This document shows, one piece after another, positions 36,573-44,674 of a DNA stretch of 64,000 nt; the stretch's first letter is position 1; each line of letters begins with the position of its first letter. Where the stretch lies: positions 3,796,501 through 3,860,500 of the forward strand of contig NZ_CP040396.1 of assembly GCF_005577435.1 (NCBI RefSeq), given 5' to 3'. Source of the DNA: Paenibacillus algicola. Its GTDB lineage: Bacteria > Bacillota > Bacilli > Paenibacillales > Paenibacillaceae. The notes beneath the pieces are model-generated. The model saw only the letters and a list, made by a program, of their open reading frames with translations, made no database searches and had not been told where the DNA came from. The position numbers were made by a program, and so were the translations under genes.

Positions 36573-37939
36573 GAGTCTGTAAAATAGATTGTGTAAACTC
36601 CCAAAACTATTAAAATGAAACATAGTAGAAAGGTTGGGAGAACACATGGGACTTTGGGATAAACAACAGTTGCGCGCCTTCATTAAAGAGAATAATCTGG
36701 TGACCGCGCAGGATGCACAAAACGCCTTGAAAGATCTGTTTGCAGAAACACTTCAGGAAATGCTGGAGGCCGAAATGGACCAGCATTTGGGTTACGAGAA
36801 GCATGTCGTGAAGAGCAAGCAGACAACAAACAGCCGAAACGGCAAGAGCAAAAAGAAGATCACCAGTGAATATGGTGAGCAGCAAATTTTGGTACCTCGA
36901 GACCGTGAAGGTGAGTTTGAGCCGTTAGTGGTCAAGAAACATCAGTCCAATGTGACAGGCATTGAGGACCAGATTATCGCCCTCTATGCTAAAGGCATCA
37001 GCACTCGTGAGATTCAGGACCATCTGCAGCAGCTGTACGGCCTCGATGTCTCTCCGACCTTCATCTCTAACGTGACCAACAAGATTATCCCTCTCGTGAA
37101 AGAGTGGCAGAATCGCCCCCTACAGAGCGTGTATGCTGTGGTGTTTCTGGACGCCATTCATTTCAAGGTGAAACAGGATGGGGCCATCGTCAACAAGTCT
37201 GCTTACATGGTCATTGGCATTGATTTGGATGGAAACAAAGACGTCCTTGGCATGTGGATTGGTGAGAATGAGTCTGCAAAGTTCTGGCTCAGTGTGCTCA
37301 ATGAATTGAAAAATCGCGGCGTTCAGGACATTCTCATTACTTGTGTAGATAACCTTACAGGCTTCTCACAAGCGATTTCAGCTTGCTATCCCAGCACGGA
37401 AATCCAAAAATGTATCATTCACCAAATCCGCAACTCCACCCGTTATGTATCCTATAAAGATCTCAAGAAGGTGACCTCGGATTTAAAACCGATCTACAAG
37501 GCGACGACGGAGGAGATGGCTCTGCTGGAGTTGGACCGGTTTGAGGAGATCTGGGGAACCAAGTACCCACTTATTATCCGTTCATGGCGCAATAATTGGG
37601 AAGAACTCGCCACGTTCTTTAAGTACCCACCTGAGCTTCGTAAGCTCATTTATACGACCAATATGATTGAGAGCTACCACCGCCAACTCCGTAAAGTGAC
37701 GAAAGGGAAAAGCATCTTCCCTACGGATGAATCTCTTCTCAAAATGCTCTATTTAGTGACGGTCGATGTCACCCGCAAGTGGACAGGCCGAGTCCAAAAC
37801 TGGGGTCAGATCCTGCTTCAATTATCCGTCTTTTATCCTGAACGGATTGGCCAGCATCTGCCTTAAAGAGCATCTTCTTCTCTTAACATTAACAGGGGAA
37901 CTCTTGATTTAGAGTTTACACAAACTTATTGACAGACCC
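36573..37939 (+). mobile_element. Intact IS256-family insertion sequence
   Basis: 1367 bp, bounded by related inverted repeats (left GAGTCTGTAAAATAGATTGT..., right complement GGGTCTGTCAATAAGTTTGT..., both continuing to GTGTAAACTC). It has a perfect 8-bp target duplication TAAGGATA at 36565-36572 and 37940-37947. The perfect duplication and full-length transposase indicate a recent insertion. Confidence 0.93.
36646..37866 (+). CDS. IS256-family (mutator-type) transposase
   Basis: 406 residues, full length for the family. Conserved blocks: MLEAEMDQHLGYEKH near the start, the RDREGEFEP segment, VVFLDAIHFKVKQDG (first Asp of the DDE triad), LITCVDNLTGFSQAI (second Asp), CIIHQIRNSTRYV, and YTTNMIESYHRQLRK (around the catalytic Glu). 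ATG at 36646 follows TTGGGAG by 5 bases. It is the only gene of the element and appears functional. Confidence 0.93.
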   Translation: MGLWDKQQLRAFIKENNLVTAQDAQNALKDLFAETLQEMLEAEMDQHLGYEKHVVKSKQTTNSRNGKSKKKITSEYGEQQILVPRDREGEFEPLVVKKHQSNVTGIEDQIIALYAKGISTREIQDHLQQLYGLDVSPTFISNVTNKIIPLVKEWQNRPLQSVYAVVFLDAIHFKVKQDGAIVNKSAYMVIGIDLDGNKDVLGMWIGENESAKFWLSVLNELKNRGVQDILITCVDNLTGFSQAISACYPSTEIQKCIIHQIRNSTRYVSYKDLKKVTSDLKPIYKATTEEMALLELDRFEEIWGTKYPLIIRSWRNNWEELATFFKYPPELRKLIYTTNMIESYHRQLRKVTKGKSIFPTDESLLKMLYLVTVDVTRKWTGRVQNWGQILLQLSVFYPERIGQHLP

Positions 37940-38410
37940 TAAGGATATCCATTCATAATTTACTAATCCAATTTTTTCAGCTAACTGATATGCCGGTGGG
38001 TCCTCAAAATCATATTCATCAATATCAAAAATTTCTTCTATGTTACTTGTTTCATTTCCTTGACTGACAATCAACTCGTTAATCACTTCTAAATCAAAAC
38101 AATCTTTATCAATGATTATTTCATCACTCCAATCACATTTATAATCAAAGACAATCTTATCTTTATTGAAAATTTGAAATTGCCACCCATGATCTTCTGC
38201 GTAAATATAATGAGCCAGTAATCCAGAATTGCACCGAACAACTGATTCATTTATATCAAAGCCTGGTCCATCTATCAGGAAAGTAACCCATCCATTTTTT
38301 TCTTCAAATACATATCCTTTGTTTCCAGACTTCTTAATTAGTTCTATAGCTGTTTCTCTATCTACAGCCATCAGATGATAACTTTCACTAAATTCACTCA
38401 TTTTGAACAC
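37916..38410 (-). pseudogene. Immunity-like protein, 3' end replaced by IS256 sequence
   Basis: 164 residues. The last six (SVNKFV) are encoded by the IS256 end; the native gene continued into the fragment at 36511-36564. The protein is small, acidic and soluble, with NGWVTFLIDG and LLAHYIYAEDHGWQFQIFNK segments that remind me of Bacillales immunity or antitoxin-like proteins, but I cannot name a family with confidence. About 96% of the coding sequence survives, so a slightly altered protein may still be made. It is divergent from another immunity-like gene (38642), with about 230 bases between. Confidence 0.65.
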
Positions 38411-38641
38411 CTCTTTTTATTCATAGTTCTTATCAAAATACAAGTAATAAAATCCTTGAATAGGTTTGACATGGAGCCTATATAAGCAGAGCCCCTGCGA
38501 AGGCACGAAACCAAAAAAATTGCTTGAAACATTAATTGCTCCAAAACTAAACATTATGGTAATTATAGCTATTTGGCCTTAAAATATAATTAGTTCTGAG
38601 TCTTGCGATTATCGTAATAACAATGCCAATGGGGGTAGTTT

Positions 38642-39529
38642 ATGGAAAACCTAGTTTTTTCCAAAGCAATGAGCATGCATGTTACAACCTACAAAATACT
38701 AAATGATAAAGGAGAACAACTCGTCTCTTTACTGCAACAATTTTTCGATCTTTTTCTAGGATACATTGAAGAAGATCTAGATATTATGATTGAATTCATG
38801 AAAGGTAAAGAAAAGACCATGCAAATAAACAACAAGAATATATCGAAGGTCTACGATTACTTCCTGCAAGGCAAAATTGAGTGCCTAGATATCTTCCACT
38901 ACTATGATCTTCACGATGAAGCTATGGATCGGCATTATCCAGGGCTTTATACTGTGGGAATTAGCTGTAACCAAGCCTCTACATATTCACCAGAGTTAGC
39001 AAAAAGTAGAATTTTTCCAAATAATTTTAGTCTATCTTTAAATGAACGATTGTTCAACAACTATATCCCTTCGCATGTTCAAAATGATTTTGTTGATTTA
39101 TTTAAACAAGCAATCATTTTACTTGAAGGAGTTACAGGCTTCATTACTTATGAATCCACCGCTGCAAGCAGTCATACAAGAACACCTTTCGAGACTCACT
39201 GGTCAATCGACACGAGCAGCCCGCCAGGTTACACCCAGCGCTTACGCGGTTATTTCTGGCTCAATTATCTAAGCACACACCATATTAATCAATTAGGCGG
39301 CTTAGATTGTATTCGCAAAAATGCACCATGTGGTGTGATTGAGTCTTTAGACCAGCAGGATAAGTTAGGTTTATTATTAGGACTAACGGATAACATTAAT
39401 GATTACTCGGATGACCAATTACGTAAACTCAGAGAATACTTTTGGCCTTTACTAGGTATCGAAGACAATAATGAACATGTCCCATCCTTCGAATATCCAC
39501 CGAGGTACATCGCGAGATTGGTTGAATAA
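38642..39529 (+). CDS. DUF3396-like (type VI immunity family) protein
   Basis: 295 residues, low GC, no signal peptide. The C-terminal half resembles the DUF3396/TsiV3-type immunity family: GFITYESTAA, then RLRGYFWLNYLSTHHINQLG followed by G-L-D, and a long acidic tail ending in PPRYIARLVE. Members protect against toxins delivered by secretion systems or act as orphan immunity genes. No toxin gene is seen next to it; ISs lie on both sides. The assignment rests on memory of the motif, so it is moderate. Confidence 0.55.
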   Translation: MENLVFSKAMSMHVTTYKILNDKGEQLVSLLQQFFDLFLGYIEEDLDIMIEFMKGKEKTMQINNKNISKVYDYFLQGKIECLDIFHYYDLHDEAMDRHYPGLYTVGISCNQASTYSPELAKSRIFPNNFSLSLNERLFNNYIPSHVQNDFVDLFKQAIILLEGVTGFITYESTAASSHTRTPFETHWSIDTSSPPGYTQRLRGYFWLNYLSTHHINQLGGLDCIRKNAPCGVIESLDQQDKLGLLLGLTDNINDYSDDQLRKLREYFWPLLGIEDNNEHVPSFEYPPRYIARLVE

Positions 39530-39533
39530 TTAA

Positions 39534-39572
39534 AAGAGGGGATAACTCATAATTAATGGGTTGTCCCCTCTT
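39534..39572. terminator. Bidirectional terminator between convergent genes
   Basis: AAGAGGGGATAAC (39534-39546) pairs with GTTGTCCCCTCTT (39560-39572), with one G-T-type mismatch in the stem. On the minus strand the stem runs into TTTTAATTATT. It serves the immunity-like gene and the remnant converging on it. Confidence 0.75.
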
Positions 39573-39593
39573 ATTCATCTTACGGTGCAAGGT

Positions 39594-39902
39594 TCAAGAA
39601 TAAACTCGACCCCCTGATGGAGGTACCAACACAACAGAAATAATAAACTTACCGACCTTATATGTTACTATCCCTGAAACCATTATTTTAGCAGACATAG
39701 ATAACGTCTCGGGGGCAGGATTAGTTTGTTTTTCTGGGGCTGTAACAAGTGTAGGGGTATTCACCGGTGTTTTATTTTTTTTATTAGTTTGATAGTATAT
39801 CATTCCACCCTGAAGTTCAGCAAATTCACGAATCGGTACTCCTGGTCTAACTGAAATTTCTTCTGTAGGAGTCCAACCAATCTTGAAAGGTCTTATTGCG
39901 AG
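39594..39902 (-). pseudogene. Fragment of an unidentified gene truncated by an IS remnant
   Basis: About 100 codons of non-IS coding sequence (from IRPFKIGWTPTEEISVRPGV to the stop at 39594) with a Pro/Thr/Lys-rich middle. The open frame extends upstream to 39938 only by running into IS256-type end sequence (GAGCGTAAAATATCTTGTGT near 39903), so the true 5' part is missing. Function not recognised. Confidence 0.5.
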
Positions 39903-40125
39903 AGCGTAAAATATCTTGTGTAAATAGATACTTAGCAAAGAGGAAAACCTTTCTTGTAGAATTAAGTCACTACAATCAACTCACAAGAAAGAGGTCTTCC
40001 CTATGAATCATTTTACATCAAATTTGGTCCAAGCTCTCGATGGATTTTACGCATAACATTAAGAGTAATACCTTGGTGTTTTATTCGTTGTAAAATGCCA
40101 TGACCTATTAGGTCTGTAAAATATG
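39903..40125. mobile_element. Degenerate IS256-type remnant
   Basis: GAGCGTAAAATATCTTGTGT at 39903 resembles the end of the intact IS256 element nearby. About 100 bases in, a short frame begins after AAAGAGG with MNHFTSNLVQALDGFYA then stop (40003-40056), as if a transposase start were left behind. GGTCTGTAAAAT at 40111 looks like another end. Too decayed to place exactly. Confidence 0.45.
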
Positions 40126-40200
40126 TAACCGGTTAAAACGGGAAATCCAAATATATAACTAATAAAGCTTCCTCGCTACTCAAAATGGGTAAATAAACTG

Positions 40201-40308
40201 CGATTTTATATGGAGTGGCGGGCATGATATGCTGATTAGCATCGCGAAGTCCTTGTGCTTCGCGGCTTTCGTGAGTACTCATGCCCGCAGAGGCTCCATG
40301 TCAAATCG
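40201..40308. repeat. Multi-arm inverted repeat (folded element)
   Basis: Nested perfect arms: CGATTT (40201) with AAATCG (40303); ATGGAG (40210) with CTCCAT (40294); GCGGGCATGA (40218) with TCATGCCCGC (40279). Inside are two further hairpins, ATGCT-GATT-AGCAT (40229-40242) and CGCGAAG-loop-CTTCGCG (40243-40264). No T-run follows on either side, so it is not a plain terminator. It could be a structured RNA, a palindromic repetitive element or a cruciform site. Confidence 0.75.
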
Positions 40309-40359
40309 CTCTATCAGTCAAGAAAACGTAACTTTAGCCACGAAGTATAGCGAAGAGCC

Positions 40360-40701
40360 CTAATAAAGTAATGATCTCAATCTCAATTTAAGGCGTATTA
40401 TTTCAACTATTTCGTTTTTATGGTAATCATCAAGGTTTCTGAACACATCTATTAAATTCTTCTCAATCTCTTCTACATATGTTACACCATCATCCGTATC
40501 CACTCCGGTTAATAACCAGTTCAAGTTCACGTTATATTGTGTTCGTATTGATATAAGCGTTTCCGCGGACGGATTACTATTCCCCATTTCAATTTCACTC
40601 AGGTTCCCTTGAGAAATTCCTATGCTTTTTGCAAACTGAACTTGGTTTAAATTGTTCTCTTTACGGATACATTTTATTTTATGGCCAATGTCATTCAACA
40701 T
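40360..40701 (-). CDS. XRE-family helix-turn-helix regulator
   Basis: 113 residues. A lambda-repressor-like domain lies at about 4-60 (IGHKIKCIRKENNLNQVQFA, then KSIGISQGNLSEIEMGNSNP), with a short C-terminal helical part, as in mobile-element repressors (SinR-like size). ATG at 40701 is next to GGTGGTG. It stands alone just outside the Tn7-like elements. A terminator-like stem upstream (40749-40782) insulates it from readthrough. Target unknown. Confidence 0.85.
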   Translation of the reverse strand: MLNDIGHKIKCIRKENNLNQVQFAKSIGISQGNLSEIEMGNSNPSAETLISIRTQYNVNLNWLLTGVDTDDGVTYVEEIEKNLIDVFRNLDDYHKNEIVEIIRLKLRLRSLLY

Positions 40702-40748
40702 TTTCACCACCAATCATGAAGTATGTATATTGTTTTTTAGCATTTTAA

Positions 40749-40782
40749 AAGGGAGCCACGAATCAATCCCGCGGGCTCCCTT
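40749..40782 (-). terminator. Terminator-like stem upstream of the XRE gene
   Basis: AAGGGAGCC (40749-40757) and GGCTCCCTT (40774-40782) are perfect 9-bp arms. On the minus strand the stem is followed by TTTTAAAATG. The gene it once served lay to the right, where the mini Tn7-like element now sits. Confidence 0.65.
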
Positions 40783-40814
40783 CTAGATGTTAAAAATCAT
40801 TCATTTTACATTTC

Positions 40815-40876
40815 GGTTCCACACATCTTTTACTGGTTCCATAGATCTTTTACTATTTCCAGACATCTTTATTACC
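40815..40876. repeat. Three 20-bp tandem repeats beside the insertion site
   Basis: GGTTCCACACATCTTTTACT (40815), GGTTCCATAGATCTTTTACT (40835), then a weaker third copy (40855, ATTTCCAGACATCTTTATTA). The array ends five bases before the target duplication of the mini Tn7-like element. Confidence 0.6.
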
Positions 40877-40885
40877 GGACATAAT

Positions 40886-41307
40886 TATGTAACGAAAATA
40901 AAGTCGTATCGCTCCGCCCCCGCTCCCCTCACCTTCAAAAAAGCCCGTCACTACGCCTTTCCTCGCCCCTTTCCCCTGTACTTTCTGACAACTTGAGTAA
41001 ATAAAGTCGTATGGGCAAAACAGGAGAAAAAGCCTGAGAACTGCCTGAAACATGGCTTGGGAAATGAAAATAAAGTCGTATCGGAAAATGCAGGGAAAGG
41101 ACAGGGATAAGACAGGGCTATAGGGCATAGGAATGCCTGAGAAAAAGCCTGCATTTTCCTTCCATCTCCCCTAATCCCTATCCCCTGAAACAAAAGAAAA
41201 GCTGAGCAAATGACAGGAAATAATCCTGAACTGCTCAGCTCTGATACGACTTTATTTGCTTTGATACGAGTTTGGAGAGAGGGATATGAGTTTATTTGCA
41301 TCTCACA
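40886..41307. mobile_element. Mini Tn7-like element (422 bp, no genes)
   Basis: Flanked by a perfect 5-bp duplication ATAAT (40881-40885 and 41308-41312), the size made by Tn7. The ends begin TATGTAACGA (left) and, on the complement, TGTGAGATGC (right), each 10 bases before the first site. The left side has three spaced direct sites, GAAAATAAAGTCGTATC at 40894, GTAAATAAAGTCGTATG at 40997 and GAAAATAAAGTCGTATC at 41066. The right side has three inverted sites at 41243, 41263 and 41283, exactly 20 bases apart. Spaced left sites and abutting right sites are the Tn7 pattern. The inside holds large inverted repeats (41083-41159, 41200-41240) and no gene. Confidence 0.8.
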
Positions 41308-41313
41308 ATAATT

Positions 41314-41465
41314 TGTTCAAAGAAAATAAAGTATTAGACTGGAGTTGTTGATTTGACGCGGTTTTTGAGTTGAAAAATCGTCAGCTTTTCAGAAATAAGT
41401 TTTAGACTACTTCTCCGGATGTGACTTCAACAGTAATAGTAACGAAAAATAAAGTATTAGACTGG
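41314..41465. repeat. Tn7-like left end with three TnsB-type binding sites
   Basis: Sites 41322-41342, 41390-41410 (diverged: AGAAATAAGTTTTAGACT) and 41445-41465 are in the same orientation. Each reads roughly AAATAAAGTATTAGACTGG. Length and layout (an 8-10 base terminal stretch beginning TGT, then sites of about 21 bases) match the known Tn7 left end. From here to 41607 no gene was seen. Confidence 0.75.
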
Positions 41466-41607
41466 CGTCGCTTGGCATGAAAATCATGCCATCTGCGTAC
41501 TTGAGGGGTAAGTTTTTGCCTTTAAGCAATTATGTTAATTTTTCCTTTAGCCAGTCTAAGCTAAGGTTGACTCTCACAATGCTTTGTAACTTGATGGACA
41601 AAAACAA

Positions 41608-42126
41608 TTACCTTTTCCGCCTTCTTGGTGTAGGCATCAATCGAATAGGTTCATATGACTTCAAGCCCGCGTCACCCGTTAGTATCTCTACCTGATAACT
41701 TTGAATTTTAGCGTAGTAGTCTGCAACGGTTTTTATAGTTGCATCGCCTATAGAAATTCCTTGGGCAGCAAGAGTTGGCCACTCTTCCGTTAACCTACTC
41801 ACTTCATCTTCGCCCCAGAGAATCGATTGATCAGAGAAAGCAGCCCAAGGGGTTTCATTCTGAATAGCCTTATTAATAATTGCAATTAATCTTTTGGCCG
41901 TACCATATCTGTCACCAGTTGATTGAGAGATGTGGTTTCCCGTTTCAATAATTGTCGCTAGGGGTAATACCAATGTAGCTCCGCTTCGAACCTCATCATC
42001 TATTTTTTTCTTTGCTCTTTCTGAATCCCATCGGTCAGTATCGCTCCCACAAACCTCTTTTCCAGGGACATTAATCCAACAGCATAAAATGGAAGTATCG
42101 ATAATCAGTATCTTTTTAACTGACAA
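41608..42126 (-). CDS. PIN-like nuclease, partner of the adjacent ATPase
   Basis: 172 residues. PIN-type acidic residues are visible: Asp in ILIIDTSILCCWI, Glu in TIIETGNH, Asp in ISIGDATIK and Asp in ILTGDAGLK. That arrangement suits a metal-dependent RNase or DNase. The TTG at 42126 directly follows the ATPase stop (TAA-TTG), with GGAGGGG 8 bases upstream, so the two are translationally coupled. The pairing suggests an ATPase-gated nuclease used in defence, with the PIN protein as effector. Which nucleic acid it cuts is unknown. Confidence 0.75.
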   Translation of the reverse strand: MSVKKILIIDTSILCCWINVPGKEVCGSDTDRWDSERAKKKIDDEVRSGATLVLPLATIIETGNHISQSTGDRYGTAKRLIAIINKAIQNETPWAAFSDQSILWGEDEVSRLTEEWPTLAAQGISIGDATIKTVADYYAKIQSYQVEILTGDAGLKSYEPIRLMPTPRRRKR

Positions 42127-43392
42127 TTAGTTCCCCTCCTTGCGTTTGGAGAGGACTTCTTCAAGTTTCCCATTGGTCGCTATCTTGCCAATTGGCCCGG
42201 ATGCTAACAATTTCGGTAAATTATCTATCTCCTCAAGCAGTGTAAGTTTACTTTCACCTGTTTCCCAAGAACGATGCGCCGTAATAACAAAAGGAACCAT
42301 CTCAGGACCGAGAGCATCCATTAATGCAGGGTTATGCGTTGTCATTAATATATCAATCTTTCGATCCGTTCCAATCTCCTTTAACATATTCAATAACAAT
42401 TGAGCTCTGGACGGATGTAAGCCGTTATCAATTTCCTCTATAACAATCAATGAATTTTCCGGCCTAGTTAGTAAGGCTGTAAGAATACCAAGAAAGCGCA
42501 ATGTTCCGTCAGACATCCCTCTGGCATCCATAATTAATGTTTCCACAGCTGTACTCCATTTTTCTTCGCAGTACAGCATTGCATCACTATTAAATCTCCC
42601 AACAGGTTCCGCCCATACTCTCCGGATATCTCCTTCAGGCAATCGGGTAACATAACTTGAGAGTAAATTCTCAAGCTCTTTCTGCTCTAACGATGGATAC
42701 GCCGCAATGACACCTGCAATATTATGTGCATTACTAGCCAACACATTTGACAACGAACTATAGTCACGCATTAATGCTGGGACTGGATCAAGAATAAATA
42801 CATTCTCATGAGTAGAAATGACTGTTTCTATACCTTTAATTACTTCATCTTTTAATTCTTGATTTCGTAATTGACTTAAAATTGATACATTTCTTCTGAA
42901 TTCTCTCTTTTTAGGTCTTCCTTTTAGCCCATTATATAAAGATACAAGTACACTTGGACTGTCATCTTGTACAACAGTCGCTCCAAATAACTCCGTCCGT
43001 TTCTCAGATCTTTTTTTATATTCTAACAAAGCAAGTGACTCAGACATAAGTTCAACATGAGGCTCTGTTCTTACCTCAAGTCTGTATTCATAATCAAAAT
43101 TCTCATTAATAGAAATCAATGTCTCTAAGGTGAATACTGTCCCGGGCTTTCTAGCTGCCCATTCAACGCCACCACGGACAGCATTAATTTTTGAATCTAA
43201 AATAACTGTTGATTCGCCCATTAATGCGCTTTGCAGATCTTTACCCTGTGCTAATCTCTTTAGGAACGCCAGTCCATCAAGAGCATTGGATTTACCGCTT
43301 GCATTGGTTCCAATTAAGATCGTTAAGGGGTCTATATATAAAGTAGTCTTACCAAAACTTTTCCAGTTGATGTATCTTACTTCCTTAAGCAT
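42127..43392 (-). CDS. OLD/AAA15-like ATPase, sensor half of an ATPase-PIN pair
   Basis: 421 residues. Walker A GTNASGKSNALDGL lies near residue 28, an ABC-type signature-like segment GMSDGTLRFLGILTAL lies near 295, Walker B IVIEEIDNGLHPSRAQ follows, and the His-switch segment MTTHNPALMD is near 350. No TOPRIM or other nuclease domain is fused; the nuclease is the separate PIN protein downstream. ATPases of this type act as sensors in Gabija, Septu, PARIS and retron systems, each with a different effector. GGGAGGAAAG precedes the ATG. The upstream gap (43393-43681) is AT-rich and probably holds its promoter. Confidence 0.82.
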   Translation of the reverse strand: MLKEVRYINWKSFGKTTLYIDPLTILIGTNASGKSNALDGLAFLKRLAQGKDLQSALMGESTVILDSKINAVRGGVEWAARKPGTVFTLETLISINENFDYEYRLEVRTEPHVELMSESLALLEYKKRSEKRTELFGATVVQDDSPSVLVSLYNGLKGRPKKREFRRNVSILSQLRNQELKDEVIKGIETVISTHENVFILDPVPALMRDYSSLSNVLASNAHNIAGVIAAYPSLEQKELENLLSSYVTRLPEGDIRRVWAEPVGRFNSDAMLYCEEKWSTAVETLIMDARGMSDGTLRFLGILTALLTRPENSLIVIEEIDNGLHPSRAQLLLNMLKEIGTDRKIDILMTTHNPALMDALGPEMVPFVITAHRSWETGESKLTLLEEIDNLPKLLASGPIGKIATNGKLEEVLSKRKEGN

Positions 43393-43681
43393 GAACTTTC
43401 CTCCCTCTTGGCGTTCGAGTAAACTTTATAAATCACCTTCGAACTTTTTCTTCTTATTGATCAGTCTTCCCATTTTCTCAACAAATAAGGATTATCCCCA
43501 CTATTCACAAGCATTTTCATCATTCAAACTGTTTCGTTCAAAATAGTTAAATATCTTATATCATTCAGCATGTGAAAAATAGAAAAAAAGCATTAAACTC
43601 AATTAGTTTATTGCAGCCAATGGATTCTTTATTATTTCTAATTTACAGTTCCATTTTGTCGATAATTTAATTGTATCCCCC

Positions 43682-44155
43682 TTACGAAAGACTCAAACTT
43701 TTATAAACCGAATCTTTATAATGATAATCATCAGATGCCTTCATCTGATAATTTTCAAGAGCATATTTAATTATCTTCGGTGTAAATGGTACAAATATCG
43801 CTCCGATATCTTTGATTACTGCGGGGGTACGAGTTGAATCAAAACTTCTTGAACTGTTTAAATTAACCCCAATAATAGTGCATCCTTTTTCTTTGGCTAC
43901 TTCCGCCTCCCATTTAACATACTTATGCTTATACCGAGTGTCCTCGCCAATCAACATAATATAATACCCTGACATGTTTATGCGTTCTCTACAACGTCTC
44001 TTAATATAAGCTTCATTTTCTGAATTAACCTCAGTTGATAACTGGCAATCAGTAAAATTAAAATCAATGTTCTCATTTTTCTTCCACGCTTGCATAAGAC
44101 GATAATAATGAATATCGGTGCTACTGAAACCAATAAATGTTCTAGGTAAGCCCAT
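43682..44155 (-). CDS. TIR-like (DUF1863/ThsB-type) protein
   Basis: 157 residues. The start FIGFSSTDIHYYRLMQAW, a FNFTDCQL strand, the middle RERINMSGYYIMLIGEDTRY and VKWEAEVAKEKGCTIIGVNL match the TIR-like fold of ThsB proteins. In Thoeris, ThsB makes a cyclic ADP-ribose-type signal from NAD+ after infection. The Glu in KWEAEVA is at the expected catalytic place. GAGAGGG lies before the ATG. It follows the TIR gene by 13 bases and is the last gene of the three-gene TIR cassette. Confidence 0.8.
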   Translation of the reverse strand: MGLPRTFIGFSSTDIHYYRLMQAWKKNENIDFNFTDCQLSTEVNSENEAYIKRRCRERINMSGYYIMLIGEDTRYKHKYVKWEAEVAKEKGCTIIGVNLNSSRSFDSTRTPAVIKDIGAIFVPFTPKIIKYALENYQMKASDDYHYKDSVYKSLSLS

Positions 44156-44168
44156 TTTTATCCCTCTC

Positions 44169-44663
44169 TTAAGGTTGCCCCAAATTTAGTTTCAATCTTC
44201 TATGGAGAGCATCAGCATAATTCTTAGGTGTGCCCTTAATTGAATATTGCCAATGCTTCTTCTCTTCACTTAATAGAAGTGAAGAAGACTTGTTCAGTAA
44301 GAAAATATACTTCTGTAAATCCTCCGAAGACCTTAACACGGGCCATTTCCATAGATATTCTGGAATATCGGTTTTAGATCCAACTGTAATATAACTAGAG
44401 ATTGGATATTGTTTTTCCGTTGCTATTCCAATTTCAAATGGTACCCACCATGACAATCTTGTATTGTAGGATAGTACCGCCAACAGATGAGAGCATTGAC
44501 TTAGCTTTTCTTGTAGATAATTTGATAATTCTTCGCCATTATCTTGTAACCGTGAATCTAATACATCGAGGTACACACCAACTCCACTCCTCTGGAGTTG
44601 GTATGCAATGGAATTTGCTAGTTCTGAATCTTCCTTCTTATGTGAAATAAATATTTTGGTCAT
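44169..44663 (-). CDS. TIR domain protein
   Basis: 164 residues. TIR box 1 is FISHKKEDSELANSIAYQL; then VGVYLDVLDSRL, LSQCSHLLAVLSYNTRLS and WWVPFEIGIATEKQYPI, where the Glu in PFEIG is the usual NAD-cleaving residue. The C-terminal 50 residues are helical and unassigned. Bacterial TIR domains cleave NAD+ either to kill the cell or to make a signal. AGGAGGG precedes the ATG; the gene starts 11 bases after the DRHyd-TPR stop, so the three genes are one transcript. Confidence 0.85.
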   Translation of the reverse strand: MTKIFISHKKEDSELANSIAYQLQRSGVGVYLDVLDSRLQDNGEELSNYLQEKLSQCSHLLAVLSYNTRLSWWVPFEIGIATEKQYPISSYITVGSKTDIPEYLWKWPVLRSSEDLQKYIFLLNKSSSLLLSEEKKHWQYSIKGTPKNYADALHRRLKLNLGQP

Positions 44664-44674
44664 ACCTTGCCCTC

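Noticed and set aside
40853..41301. Minus-strand frames inside the mini-element
   Set aside because: They run across the end sites and inverted repeats, have no start signals and show biased, low-complexity composition.
40886..41307. Plasmid iterons or a replication origin
   Set aside because: The repeats are arranged as two inverted end sets with a 5-bp duplication, which fits a transposon and not an iteron array; no replication gene is present.
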